Shown here one piece after another: positions 15,973 to 24,492 of a stretch of 64,000 nucleotides of DNA; the first letter of the stretch is position 1; each line of letters opens with the position of its first letter. Below the pieces are notes generated by a model. The model was not told the DNA's origin, made no database searches, and saw only the letters and a program-made list of their open reading frames with translations. The DNA is from Anaerolineae bacterium (GTDB lineage: Bacteria; Chloroflexota; Anaerolineae; Promineifilales; Promineifilaceae), in contig JADLAX010000061.1 of assembly GCA_020848035.1 (NCBI GenBank), forward strand, positions 61,677 through 125,676. The letters run 5' to 3'. A program made the position numbers and the translations under genes.

Positions 15973-17169
15973 ATGAGTAAAAAACGCAAAGAAATTCGCC
16001 AGCAGCAGCGCAAGGCGTGGGATGCAGAAAAAGGTCGGCGTAAAAAGCTGCGCCACAACACCGCCGCCAACCAGGAAAAACACCGCGTCGATTGGCAGCC
16101 GCTGGTGCCCGATGAAGAAGGCCAGATTGCCGATCAGCGCATCATGCCGCTGGATGAGCGCGACCGTCGTGAAGCGGTTACGGAGCAGGCGACGGCCGTT
16201 CTGCAAACCGAGTTGGATGATGCGACCTGGCAAAACATGGCCGACGAGACGCCGTTTCTGCTGGGCAAGGTGGTCGAAGTCAGCCGGGGGCTGTGCCGCG
16301 CCGAAGTCAACGGTGACACCATCGTGTGTGACGTGCGCGGCACGCTGATTGCCGAAGGCACCGGCTACACCAACATTCTGGCCGTGGGCGACCGTGTGCT
16401 GGTGCAGCCGCTCAGCGGCCGCCGGGGATTGGTGGAGCGGGTGCTGCCGCGCCGCAGCGGCCTGGCCCGCAGCGATGCCTACGACGTGCATCTCAAGCAA
16501 ATCATCGCCGCCAACGTAGACCAACTCATGGTGGTAGCCGCCTGGCTGGAGCCCAAAATCTGGCTGCAAATGGTGGATGAATATTTGATTGGGGCGCAGC
16601 GGAATGGGTTGAAAACGGCCGTTTGCCTCAACAAAATTGATCTGGCTAAACAGGTGAACGAGGTGGAAACGGCCGCTGCCCCCTACCGCAAACTGGGCAT
16701 CCCCGTCTTCCTCACCAGCGCCGCGGAGGGCGCGGGCATTGAACCGGTGCGCGACTTTTTGCGTGACAAATCGACCGTGCTGGCCGGATTGTCCGGCGTG
16801 GGCAAATCGACCCTGCTGAATGCGGTGCAGCCCGGTTTGCAGCTGCGCACCAGCGCGGTGAGCAATCTCAAAAGCCGCGAAGGGCGGCACACCACCACCC
16901 AGGCGGTCATGGTGCCGCTGGCGATGGGCGGCAGCGTCATCGACACGCCGGGCATCAAAGACATGGGGCTGCACGGCCTGCACCCGGATGACCTGCTCGA
17001 CTTTTATCCCGAGCTGGCGGGTGTGGTGGGCCAGTGCCGTTTTAGCGACTGCACCCATGCGCATGAACCGGGCTGCGTGGTGAAAGAGGCGGTGGACAAC
17101 GGCTGTATCGCCCAATGGCGCTACGATAATTATGTCAACCTTTTCGACATTCTAGCCGAAGACTCGTAA
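15973..17169 (+). CDS. rsgA: Ribosome small-subunit-dependent GTPase RsgA
   Basis: A circularly permuted GTPase that acts late in 30S subunit maturation. The 398-residue protein has a long basic N-terminus (about 100 residues, KKRKEIRQQQRK at the start), an OB-fold (SRGLCRAEVNGDTIVCDVRG), then motifs in permuted order: CLNKIDL (G4), GLSGVGKSTLLNAV (G1), DTPGIKD (G3). A C-terminal zinc-binding segment, CRFSDCTHAHEPGC, completes it. The length exceeds the usual 290-350 because of the N-terminal extension. It seems to be a single-gene unit, flanked by repeats on both sides. Confidence 0.97.
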   Translation: MSKKRKEIRQQQRKAWDAEKGRRKKLRHNTAANQEKHRVDWQPLVPDEEGQIADQRIMPLDERDRREAVTEQATAVLQTELDDATWQNMADETPFLLGKVVEVSRGLCRAEVNGDTIVCDVRGTLIAEGTGYTNILAVGDRVLVQPLSGRRGLVERVLPRRSGLARSDAYDVHLKQIIAANVDQLMVVAAWLEPKIWLQMVDEYLIGAQRNGLKTAVCLNKIDLAKQVNEVETAAAPYRKLGIPVFLTSAAEGAGIEPVRDFLRDKSTVLAGLSGVGKSTLLNAVQPGLQLRTSAVSNLKSREGRHTTTQAVMVPLAMGGSVIDTPGIKDMGLHGLHPDDLLDFYPELAGVVGQCRFSDCTHAHEPGCVVKEAVDNGCIAQWRYDNYVNLFDILAEDS

Positions 17170-17172
17170 CGC

Positions 17173-17248
17173 CTCGTTCCACGCTCCGCGTGGAATGCAG
17201 TCTGGGACGCTCTGCGTCCCCCTACGCGGCGCGGAGCGTGGGAACAAG
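17173..17248. repeat. CTCGTTCCACGCTC element, complete copy
   Basis: CTCGTTCCACGCTCCGCG at the left and CGCGGAGCGTGGGAACAAG at the right form the outer stem, with an inner GGACGCTCTGCGTCC palindrome. Related copies are at 28050-28149 and 32760-32814. Confidence 0.9.
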
Positions 17249-17312
17249 AAAGTGAAAGAGATGGCATTCCCGCGCAGGCGGGAATCCATTTTGTTAGCAA
17301 ACAAGGAGCTTG

Positions 17313-18131
17313 ATGCAAACACAAACCGGCTTTGCCCCCATCAACGGGGCCCAAATTTATTATGAAGTGGCCGGAACAGGACCGCCGTTGGTTTTGCTGC
17401 ACGCCGGGGTGGCCGACGGCCGTTTCTGGGACGATCAATTTGCCACCTTTGCCCAGCACTACCGCACCATCCGCTACGATTTACGCGGCTTCGGCCGTTC
17501 CGCCATGCCGCCAGGCCACTTCAGCCAGCACGACGACCTGGCTGAACTGCTCGACTTTTTGCAGGTGGCCCAGGCCAACGTGCTCGGCGTCTCGTACGGC
17601 GGCAAGGTGGCCATCGACTTTGCCCTGGCCTACCCGCAGCGGGTCACGGCGCTGGTGTTGGGCGCGCCCAGCATCGGCGGCGCAGCGCCCACCGAGCGCA
17701 TGTTGAACTTTTGGGAAGAAGAGGAAACGGCCGTTGACCAGGGCGACAGCGACGCTGCCGTGGCGCTCAACCTGCGCCTTTGGGTCGATGGCGTTCAGCG
17801 CCAGCCAGACCAGGTAGACCAGCAGGTCCGGCAAAAAGTGGGCCAGATGCAGCGCGAAATTTTCCTCATGGATGTGCCGGAGGATGTTGCGGAAGTTCGG
17901 TTGGAACCGGGGGCATACGGCCGTCTGGCCGAAATTACCGCGCCCACCCTGGTGCTGGTTGGCGACCTCGACCTGCCGGAGAAGGTGGAAGAAGCTGCCT
18001 GGCTGGCGGAACAGCTGCCGCACGCCCAACACGCCGTCATGCCCGGTGTGGGCCACATGCTCAACATGGAAAAACCGGCCCTGTTTAACCAGCTGGTTCT
18101 GGATTTTCTGACGGCCGCATCACATTTCTAA
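17313..18131 (+). CDS. Alpha/beta-hydrolase
   Basis: A 272-residue alpha/beta-hydrolase with the oxyanion region VLLHAGVADGRFW, nucleophile elbow GVSYGGKVA (Ser near residue 94), acid candidate in VGDLDLPE and catalytic His in VGHMLNMEKP. This full triad suggests an active esterase, lactonase or related enzyme of the 3-oxoadipate-lactonase-like branch. No signal peptide is present, so it is cytoplasmic. ATG 17313 follows AAGGAG by 4 nt. The substrate cannot be read from the sequence, and the gene is flanked by palindromes. Confidence 0.92.
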   Translation: MQTQTGFAPINGAQIYYEVAGTGPPLVLLHAGVADGRFWDDQFATFAQHYRTIRYDLRGFGRSAMPPGHFSQHDDLAELLDFLQVAQANVLGVSYGGKVAIDFALAYPQRVTALVLGAPSIGGAAPTERMLNFWEEEETAVDQGDSDAAVALNLRLWVDGVQRQPDQVDQQVRQKVGQMQREIFLMDVPEDVAEVRLEPGAYGRLAEITAPTLVLVGDLDLPEKVEEAAWLAEQLPHAQHAVMPGVGHMLNMEKPALFNQLVLDFLTAASHF

Positions 18132-18140
18132 AATTGCTGA

Positions 18141-18186
18141 GTCCGCATCCTCAGATGCGGACGGTGGGCATCTGAGGATGCCCACT
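18141..18186. repeat. Paired complementary hairpins
   Basis: GTCCGCATCctcaGATGCGGAC and GTGGGCATCtgagGATGCCCAC stand side by side. Their inner parts are also complementary to each other, so a single larger structure can form. They separate the hydrolase and the next gene. Confidence 0.85.
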
Positions 18187-18227
18187 CCTCTTAAATAGTT
18201 TATCAACGGAACAGGACGCAGATTACC

Positions 18228-19340
18228 ATGATTCGCTTAAAACCAGAACAATATACCCAGGCCTTACCCCTCTTTGCCGGAATGGCGGCGTGGAATGTGT
18301 ATGTTACGGCCGTTCTCCACCACACCAGCCCCGGCCGCGTCTACGTCGACGACCTGGAAGCGCCCCGCAGCGGCTTTCTGGTCTCCATGGATCGCGGCTA
18401 CCTGGTGGGTGATGCCCACAACGGTGACTTCAACGACGCCCTGCGCGACGAGCTGGAGGCCACGCTGCTGGCCGGTGATCGCGTCAATCCGGCCGACCCG
18501 GAGCTGGTGCTCAGCCTGGAGTCACCTGACTGGGAACCCGCCCTGGCCGACATCCTGGGCGACTGGCGCTGGCCGCCCATCTGGGGCAGCAACCGGCATT
18601 ACCGCTTCAACCAGCTCCGCCTCGATTGGCGCACCGCCCTGCCGACCGGCTACACCATTGCCCGCCTGGACGAGACAAACCTGCAAGGCCAGGGCCAAAA
18701 TCTGCCCCAAAATATCGCCGACTCCATCCGCATCGGCTGGGGTGATGCGGCAACCTTTTTGCAACATGGCTTTGGTTTTGTGGCGCGGCACGGTGCCGAG
18801 ATAGCCTGCTGGTGCCTGGCCGATGTGACGATGGGCGATGCCTGCGAAATTGGGATTGAAACGGCCGTCCCCCATCGCCATCGGGGTCTGGCGGCGGCAG
18901 TAACGGCGGCCACGGTGGAATTTTGCCAGCAGGCAGGTTTCCGCCACATTGGCTGGCACTGCGAAACCAGCAACCAGGGGTCGATTAAAACGGCCGAAAA
19001 AGTGGGGTTTGTGCTGCAACGGCCGTACCACGACTACACCTTCATCTACGACGAACCGCGCCACTATGCCGAGCTGGGCCGCTTTTACTTCTTCGAGGCC
19101 CAGCTGTACGAGGAAGCCGCCGAGATGTTAGAAATCGCCATCGAAACTGATGACGCGCCGCCCGCCTACGTCTACTTTTTAACAGCGCGGGCGATGGCCC
19201 ACCTGGAAGAGCCGGTGGCGCTGGAATATTTGCAGGAGGCAGTGACCGCTGGTTTCAACGAGTGGGAGCTGCTGCGAACCCTGCCCGAATTTGCCCGTTA
19301 TCGGAACGACCCCAATTTCCCCCAACAGGATCACGTGTGA
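18228..19340 (+). CDS. GNAT-family acetyltransferase with helical C-terminal extension
   Basis: A 370-residue protein of the GNAT_acetyltran type: an N-terminal GNAT-like half and a second half with the acetyl-CoA loop PHRHRGLAAAVTAATVEF and the following ETSNQGSIKTAEKVGFV. The last 85 residues after this are helical and repeat-like (FYFFEAQLYEEAAEMLEIAI), similar to one or two TPR units. The substrate is unknown; such proteins are often linked to antibiotic self-protection. It opens the cluster of small modification enzymes from 18.2 to 25.1 kb. Confidence 0.9.
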   Translation: MIRLKPEQYTQALPLFAGMAAWNVYVTAVLHHTSPGRVYVDDLEAPRSGFLVSMDRGYLVGDAHNGDFNDALRDELEATLLAGDRVNPADPELVLSLESPDWEPALADILGDWRWPPIWGSNRHYRFNQLRLDWRTALPTGYTIARLDETNLQGQGQNLPQNIADSIRIGWGDAATFLQHGFGFVARHGAEIACWCLADVTMGDACEIGIETAVPHRHRGLAAAVTAATVEFCQQAGFRHIGWHCETSNQGSIKTAEKVGFVLQRPYHDYTFIYDEPRHYAELGRFYFFEAQLYEEAAEMLEIAIETDDAPPAYVYFLTARAMAHLEEPVALEYLQEAVTAGFNEWELLRTLPEFARYRNDPNFPQQDHV

Positions 19341-19397
19341 GTGAGCCAACAAAACTGCCGAAATTTTGGGTCAACATCAATCGAGGCACCGGCGCGA

Positions 19398-19462
19398 TTC
19401 AAAATCAAAGATTTTGCCGATTCACCAGATTGTTTAATCGCTTTAATCTGCGAAATCTTTGA
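19398..19462. repeat. CAAAGATTTTGCCGATT palindrome
   Basis: CAAAGATTTTGCCGATTcacc faces AATCTGCGAAATCTTTG. It is a variant of the element at 5019-5073. It sits in the 209-bp gap before the methyltransferase; the sequence GCCAGCGCCCTGCAACGCGCTGGC at 19508-19531 is another hairpin. Confidence 0.8.
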
Positions 19463-19549
19463 TAAAAGCCTTTGCCAACTATTATTTGAAGAGCCAAAAT
19501 TTTATAGCCAGCGCCCTGCAACGCGCTGGCGCCATCACGGAGAAAATCA

Positions 19550-20332
19550 GTGATTGACCACGACAATTTAGCCGATTATGCCGATCCCTTTCTGTATGAC
19601 GTTGAAAATGCCGACGAAGAGCCGGTGGGCTCGTTTTTGCTGCCGCTGGCGCAGCAGGCAGATGGCCCGCTGCTGGAGTTGGGCTGCGGCACGGGACGCT
19701 ACACGCTCTACCTGACGCGACTGGGTTTTACCGTCACCGGGCTGGACATTGTGCCCGGCATGCTGGCCCGCGCCCGGGAAAAAGCGGGTGACCTGCCGGT
19801 AACCTGGGTAGAAGCCGACGTGCGCTCGTTCCAGTTGGACGAAAAATTTGCCTTTATCTTCGAGACCGGGGCGGTGTTTGAACATCTGCTCACCCGGCCC
19901 GACCAGGAATCGTTTTTGGCCCGCGTGCGCGAACATCTGGCGGCGGACGGCCGTTTCCTCCTCACCGCCCTCTTCACCAAGCCGCCTTACATGCAATCTT
20001 CTGATGATGAGGAAGATTGGTTTGCGTATGATGCGGGGGACGGCCGTTACGTCCAGGTCAGCGGCATCAACCGGTACGACGCCCTAAACCAGGTCCGGCA
20101 TGAAACGGCCCACCGGCGCTGGCAAAATGCCGACGGCGAAATGGTCACGAGGGTTGCCCCGCTGGCGCTGCGCAGCTACTTCCCCCAGGAGCTGGAAAAT
20201 TTGCTGCACTACAACGGCTTTACGGTTGAGGCGCGCTACGGCAATTGGGACGGCACGCCGCTGACGGAAGCCAGCCCGATGCTCCTTTACCTGTGCACCC
20301 GACGGCCCGATCAGGAGCAGAGCAATGGCTGA
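19550..20332 (+). CDS. Class I SAM-dependent methyltransferase
   Basis: The GTG at 19550 is the start, with CACGGAGA about 6 nt upstream. The 260-residue product has the Rossmann methyltransferase motifs: LLELGCGTGRYTLYL (motif I), VTGLDIVPGMLARA (II), VEADVRSF (III) and FETGAVFEHLL (IV). A beta-strand-rich insert follows. It should methylate a small molecule or metabolite. It overlaps the next gene by 8 bp and thus opens a short operon with the hypothetical and DinB genes. Confidence 0.93.
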   Translation: MIDHDNLADYADPFLYDVENADEEPVGSFLLPLAQQADGPLLELGCGTGRYTLYLTRLGFTVTGLDIVPGMLARAREKAGDLPVTWVEADVRSFQLDEKFAFIFETGAVFEHLLTRPDQESFLARVREHLAADGRFLLTALFTKPPYMQSSDDEEDWFAYDAGDGRYVQVSGINRYDALNQVRHETAHRRWQNADGEMVTRVAPLALRSYFPQELENLLHYNGFTVEARYGNWDGTPLTEASPMLLYLCTRRPDQEQSNG

Positions 20333-20735
20333 CATGCCCGAATTTAGCAACTGGCAGGAAGCGTGGGAGTGGCACGCCCAGCAAACCCAAAATGCCTACA
20401 CGCAGCTGTCTGAGGCGGAGCTGCTGCGCCAGATTCAAGAAGGGCGGTACGACCCGTACTACCAGATCTGGTACAACCTGCGCGAGATCGGCAGTCTGGC
20501 CAGCTGCGCCCCGGTGTTGCTGGAGGTGCTGCGCCGCGACAGCGGTGAACCGTTCATGCTGATTCGCTACCACTGTGCCGCCGCCCTCTTTCACCTGCTG
20601 GGCTACCCGGACGATCCGCTGCCAGAGCTGCGCCAGCGGGTGCAGTGGGACCGCGAAGGCGAACCGGCCCGCCAGGCGGCCATTGACGAGCTGGAACAAC
20701 AGATTCAAACACAACTTGCGGGGAGCCAGGAGTAA
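20325..20735 (+). CDS. Hypothetical all-helical protein, HEAT-like
   Basis: A 136-residue acidic protein that starts inside the methyltransferase gene. It is predicted to be all helix: NWQEAWEWHAQQTQNAYTQL, then EIGSLASCAPVLLEVLRRDS and RYHCAAALFHLLGY, which look like a pair of HEAT-type repeats. There is no catalytic motif. Translational coupling to the methyltransferase and the 3-bp gap to DinB suggest a shared transcript; its role is unknown. Confidence 0.8.
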   Translation: MADMPEFSNWQEAWEWHAQQTQNAYTQLSEAELLRQIQEGRYDPYYQIWYNLREIGSLASCAPVLLEVLRRDSGEPFMLIRYHCAAALFHLLGYPDDPLPELRQRVQWDREGEPARQAAIDELEQQIQTQLAGSQE

Positions 20736-20738
20736 AAA

Positions 20739-21305
20739 ATGACCGATTTATCAACAACCGAAACGGCCGTCGAACAGCTGCGCCTGGAACCCCTGCCCGC
20801 CCAAGACCCGGCAATTGGCCGGGCGCTGTGGCAGTTGGAAGGTGCCCGCGGGCGGCTGAAAAAAGCGCTGCACGACCTGGACGAAACGATGCTCGATTGG
20901 GAACCGTATCCAGGCGGCAACAGCGTGGGCACGCTGCTGTACCACATCGCTGCCATCGAGCTGGACTGGCTTTACTTTGAGGTGCTGGAGCAGGAATTCT
21001 CGCCAGAGGTGCAGGCACTGCTGCCTTACCCGGTGCGGGATGAGGCTCGGCGGTTGTTTGCGGTAACGGCCGTTCCCCTCACCACTCATCTCCACCGCCT
21101 GGACACCGCCCGCCAGATGCTGCTGGACGTCTACGCCCGCCTCACTCTGGACGATTTTCGCCAGGCACGCCAGCTGCCCCAATACCATGTCACGCCGGAG
21201 TGGGTGCTGTATCATCTGACCCAGCACGAAACCGAGCACCGGGGCCAGATGCAGGAAACGATGGCTCTTTGGCAGTTGAGAGACAAAATGAGGCGTGAAA
21301 CGTGA
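20739..21305 (+). CDS. DinB-family metal-dependent four-helix-bundle protein
   Basis: A 188-residue DinB/YfiT-like protein. The metal-binding histidines appear in GTLLYHIAAIE and HLTQHETEHRGQM, the usual first and third helix positions. DinB-fold enzymes use mycothiol, bacillithiol or glutathione as a thiol cofactor, or have unassigned functions. The start follows the previous stop by 3 bp with GGGAGCCAGGAG upstream. The last codons (MRRET and the stop) are encoded by a palindromic repeat that begins at 21290. Confidence 0.92.
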   Translation: MTDLSTTETAVEQLRLEPLPAQDPAIGRALWQLEGARGRLKKALHDLDETMLDWEPYPGGNSVGTLLYHIAAIELDWLYFEVLEQEFSPEVQALLPYPVRDEARRLFAVTAVPLTTHLHRLDTARQMLLDVYARLTLDDFRQARQLPQYHVTPEWVLYHLTQHETEHRGQMQETMALWQLRDKMRRET

Positions 21306-21350
21306 AACGTGAGAAGAAGTTAATCACGTTTCACGCCTCACGTTTCACGC
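21290..21350. repeat. GTGAAACGTGAAACGTG palindrome that supplies a stop codon
   Basis: GAGGCGTGAAACGTGAAACGTGA (continuing 21290-21312) faces TCACGTTTCACGCCTCACGTTTCACGC-type arms to 21350. It matches 4430-4473. The TGA stop of the DinB gene lies inside it. Confidence 0.9.
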
Positions 21351-21369
21351 AAGAATTGGAGCAAGCAGC

Positions 21370-22365
21370 ATGAGAGAAGAAATCCGCAGCCGCCTGAACG
21401 ACCATATTTTAGCCGAAGCCCGGCGGTGCTACGGCATCAGCCCAGACCAGTTTGAGGAGATGGGCGGATTTGAAAGCTTCATCTATGGCTATGAGAAGGA
21501 TGGCCGCGAATATGTGCTGCGCCTGGGGCACAGCCTGCGGCGCAGCCCAAACCTCATACGTGGCGAGGTGGATTGGATCAACCACCTGGCACGTGGTGGG
21601 GCCGGGGTGGCGCGGGCGGTCAATTCAGAAGCAGGCAATTTGGTCGAGCTGATTCCCGACGGCCAGGGCGAACACTTTTTGGCGACGGCTTTTGTGCGGG
21701 CCACGGGCGGTTCGCCCTGGAAAGACGGCACCCTTTCGGACGAATTTATGCTGAATTACGGCCGTCTCCTTGGCAAACTTCACGCCCTGACCAAAGAATA
21801 CACGCTGCCCAACCCCGATTGGAAACGGCCGCAGTGGGACGACCCCATCATGACCGACACTACCAGCGCCCTGCCAGAAACTGATCCAGAAGTGCTGATC
21901 CTGGTCGAAAAGAATCTGGCCACGTTACGCCAACTGCCCACCCCACCCGACGCATTCGGCATGATCCACCAGGACGCGCACACCGGCAACTTGTTCGCCG
22001 ATGAACACAACCAGATCACCCTGTTCGACTTTGATGACTGCGTTTACGGTCACTTTGCCTACGACATCGCCATGGTGATTTTTTACGCCATCACCAACAA
22101 TCCCCAGCCCGTTCAGTTTTGCCAGCGAATTTGGCCCCACTTTTGGCGTGGCTACTGCGCCGAAAACCAGCTCGATCCGGCGTGGCTGAACCAAATCCAC
22201 CCCTTCATGAAGCTGCGCGAGATGGACCTGTACGCCGTCATCCGCCGCGATGTGCCCGACTACGAAGGTGATTGGTGGATTAACGGTTTTATGCGCAACC
22301 GGCGCGAGAACATTTTGGCGGAACGGCCGTACGTCGACTACACCTTCGAGGATATTACCCCATGA
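21370..22365 (+). CDS. Aminoglycoside-phosphotransferase-fold kinase (APH family)
   Basis: A 331-residue APH/choline-kinase-like protein. The ATP-binding lobe has FESFIYGYEKDGREYVLRLG. The catalytic loop is FGMIHQDAHTGNLFAD and the metal-binding motif ITLFDFDDCVYGHFAYD. The family phosphorylates hydroxyl groups of small molecules, including aminoglycosides, choline and homoserine; the substrate here is not evident. It overlaps the next gene by 4 bp (ATGA), implying coupled translation with a GNAT-APH fusion. Confidence 0.93.
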   Translation: MREEIRSRLNDHILAEARRCYGISPDQFEEMGGFESFIYGYEKDGREYVLRLGHSLRRSPNLIRGEVDWINHLARGGAGVARAVNSEAGNLVELIPDGQGEHFLATAFVRATGGSPWKDGTLSDEFMLNYGRLLGKLHALTKEYTLPNPDWKRPQWDDPIMTDTTSALPETDPEVLILVEKNLATLRQLPTPPDAFGMIHQDAHTGNLFADEHNQITLFDFDDCVYGHFAYDIAMVIFYAITNNPQPVQFCQRIWPHFWRGYCAENQLDPAWLNQIHPFMKLREMDLYAVIRRDVPDYEGDWWINGFMRNRRENILAERPYVDYTFEDITP

Positions 22366-23897
22366 TCATTCACGGCAAGCGGCTGCACCTGCGCGACTGG
22401 CAGCTGGACGATCTGCCCGTTCTGGAACAATGGCTCCAGCCCGGACACCGCTGGCAGGCGCTGGACGGCCCTTACTACCCCTCGCTGACCGGCGAGCAAA
22501 TCCCCACCTACCTGGAAAATCTGCGCCAGCAAATCGAAAACGACAGCTGGCCCACGCCGCGCCACCGCCTGGTCATTGCCGACCCGGACACGCAGCAGCT
22601 GTGGGGGCAGGTCAGCTGGTATTGGCAAAGCGTGGAAACCAACTGGCTCTCCGTGGGCATTGTCCTCTACGACCCGGCCCTGTGGCAGCAGGGGCTGGGT
22701 TACGAGGCGCTGGGGCTGTGGGGCGAACACCTGCTGCAAACGATGCCGGAGCTGGTGCGGCTGGACCTGCGCACCTGGTCGGGCAACAGCGGGATGATGC
22801 GCCTGGCGGAAAAGCTCGGCTTCCGCGAAGAGGCCCGCTTCCGCGATGCGCGTATCGTCGAGGGCCACTATTACGATGGGATGGGCTACGGCATTCTGCG
22901 GCGCGAGTGGCAAGAACGTTATCCAGATGGCTTCCTGGCCCACCTGGAAACAGTTACCGCCCAATCAGCCCAGCGCCAGCTGCCGCCGGAGCAGAAAACG
23001 GCCGTCTACACCCAACAAATCGCCCACTTTGAGCCAGATCTCACCATCGAAACCATCACCAGCAACAACGAAGGGCTGGTGAATGACGTGCTGGTGGTAA
23101 ACGGCCGTCGTGTCTTCCGCTTCCCCAAACAGGCGTGGGGCGTGGCCCACCTGCGCCACGAAGCCAGCTGCCTGGCGCTGGCCCGCCAGTACGTCACCCT
23201 GCCGCTGCCCTGCTGGACCGTCTACGAGAGCGCTGAGCTGGGCCATCCCTTTGCCGCCTACGACTGGATTCCCGGCGAAGCGCTTACCCGCCATCTTCTG
23301 CTGCGCCTCCCCCTGGCCGACCAACAGGCCATCGCCGAACAGCTGGGCACGTTTTTGTACCAGCTGCACTCGGTGCCGCTGCATGAGGCAGCCGCCCACG
23401 GCATTCGGCCGTCGGTCACCAACCGCAGCCCGGAACGGTGGCAAAAATTGTACGACGACGTCTGCGAGAAGCTGTTCCCCTACCTGATGCAGTTTGCCCG
23501 CGACTGGGTGGAGCAGCACTTTGCCCCCGTACTGCAAGACCCCACCTTCATGGCCTGCGAACACACCTTCATGAACGGCGATCTAGGCTGCTATCACCTG
23601 CTCTACAACCGCGACACCCGGCGGCTCAACGGCATTATCGACTTTGGCACGGCCGGGCTGGGCGATCCCGCAGCCGACTTTGGCTGCCTCATCGACCAGT
23701 ACGGCGAGAGCTTTTTGCGGCAGATGGCTCCGTTTTATCCTGGCATCGAGCAGCACATCGAGCGAGCGCGCTTTTGGGCAGGCACGTTGGAGCTGCAATG
23801 GGTGCTGGGCGGCCTGCGCTCGCCCAACGAGCCGGACTGGTTTATGGTGCATATCGGCCGTGCCCGCGACGTCCAGCCCATCGGCAGCGGCTGGTGA
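22362..23897 (+). CDS. GNAT acetyltransferase - APH kinase fusion
   Basis: A 511-residue bifunctional protein. Residues about 1-185 are a RimJ/RimL-type GNAT (LHLRDWQLDDLPVLEQWLQ; WQQGLGYEALGLWGEHLLQ; NSGMMRLAEKLGFREEARF). Residues about 220-511 form an APH-like kinase with HTFMNGDLGCYHLLYN and GIIDFGTAGLGDPAADFG. The layout parallels the AAC(6')-APH(2'') idea in which one protein acetylates and phosphorylates, but no orthology is claimed. It is coupled to the preceding APH gene and followed by two more GNAT genes. Confidence 0.93.
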   Translation: MIIHGKRLHLRDWQLDDLPVLEQWLQPGHRWQALDGPYYPSLTGEQIPTYLENLRQQIENDSWPTPRHRLVIADPDTQQLWGQVSWYWQSVETNWLSVGIVLYDPALWQQGLGYEALGLWGEHLLQTMPELVRLDLRTWSGNSGMMRLAEKLGFREEARFRDARIVEGHYYDGMGYGILRREWQERYPDGFLAHLETVTAQSAQRQLPPEQKTAVYTQQIAHFEPDLTIETITSNNEGLVNDVLVVNGRRVFRFPKQAWGVAHLRHEASCLALARQYVTLPLPCWTVYESAELGHPFAAYDWIPGEALTRHLLLRLPLADQQAIAEQLGTFLYQLHSVPLHEAAAHGIRPSVTNRSPERWQKLYDDVCEKLFPYLMQFARDWVEQHFAPVLQDPTFMACEHTFMNGDLGCYHLLYNRDTRRLNGIIDFGTAGLGDPAADFGCLIDQYGESFLRQMAPFYPGIEQHIERARFWAGTLELQWVLGGLRSPNEPDWFMVHIGRARDVQPIGSGW

Positions 23898-23914
23898 CCT
23901 GTGGAGACATTTTT

Positions 23915-24490
23915 ATGCTCGACCTGACGGAAACTTTCAAAACCTTCCCTATCATCGAAACGGAGCGGCTGCGCCTGCGCGAGATTGTGCCGGCGGATGC
24001 CGAGGCGCTGTTTAAGGTGTTCAGCGACCCCAAGGTGATGGCCGGGCACGGCACGCCGGTGCACCAAACCGTGGCCGACACCGGGCGGTTGATCGATTGG
24101 TACGCCAGCGCCTACCCGGAGAAGCGTGCCCTGCGTTGGGCCATCACCCGGCACGGCGACGACACGGCGCTGGGCACCTGCGGCTACCACGAGATCACCG
24201 CCTACCACCATCGCGCCGAAATTGGCTACGAGCTGGCTTCGGCCGCGTGGCGGCAGGGCATCATGTCGGAAGCAGTGCGGGCGGTGGTGCTTTTTGGCCT
24301 GACGCAGATGGGGCTGCACCGCGTCGAGGCAATCGTGGACCCAAGCAATCCGGCTTCGGCCAACCTGCTGCGCAAGGTGGGCTTCACCGAAGAAGCGACC
24401 CTGCGCGAACGCTTTTTTGACAACGGCCGTTTTGTCAACGATTGGTTTTTTGCGATTCTGGCCACCGAAGTGGACCGGCTGAGGAGGTAG
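23915..24490 (+). CDS. RimJ/RimL-type GNAT acetyltransferase
   Basis: A 191-residue GNAT with the family-typical IIETERLRLREIVPADAEAL start, the acetyl-CoA loop ASAAWRQGIMSEAVRAVVLF and the closing NPASANLLRKVGFTEEATLR. The family acetylates ribosomal proteins' N-termini, amino acids or antibiotics. Start ATG 23915 lies 17 bp after the fusion gene, with TGGAGA upstream. The stop is 2 bp before the next GNAT gene, so they form one transcript. Confidence 0.93.
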   Translation: MLDLTETFKTFPIIETERLRLREIVPADAEALFKVFSDPKVMAGHGTPVHQTVADTGRLIDWYASAYPEKRALRWAITRHGDDTALGTCGYHEITAYHHRAEIGYELASAAWRQGIMSEAVRAVVLFGLTQMGLHRVEAIVDPSNPASANLLRKVGFTEEATLRERFFDNGRFVNDWFFAILATEVDRLRR

Positions 24491-24492
24491 TG

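Noticed and set aside
15931..17115. Long open frame on the minus strand (about 394 codons)
   Set aside because: Antisense shadow of rsgA, whose GTPase motifs are unambiguous.
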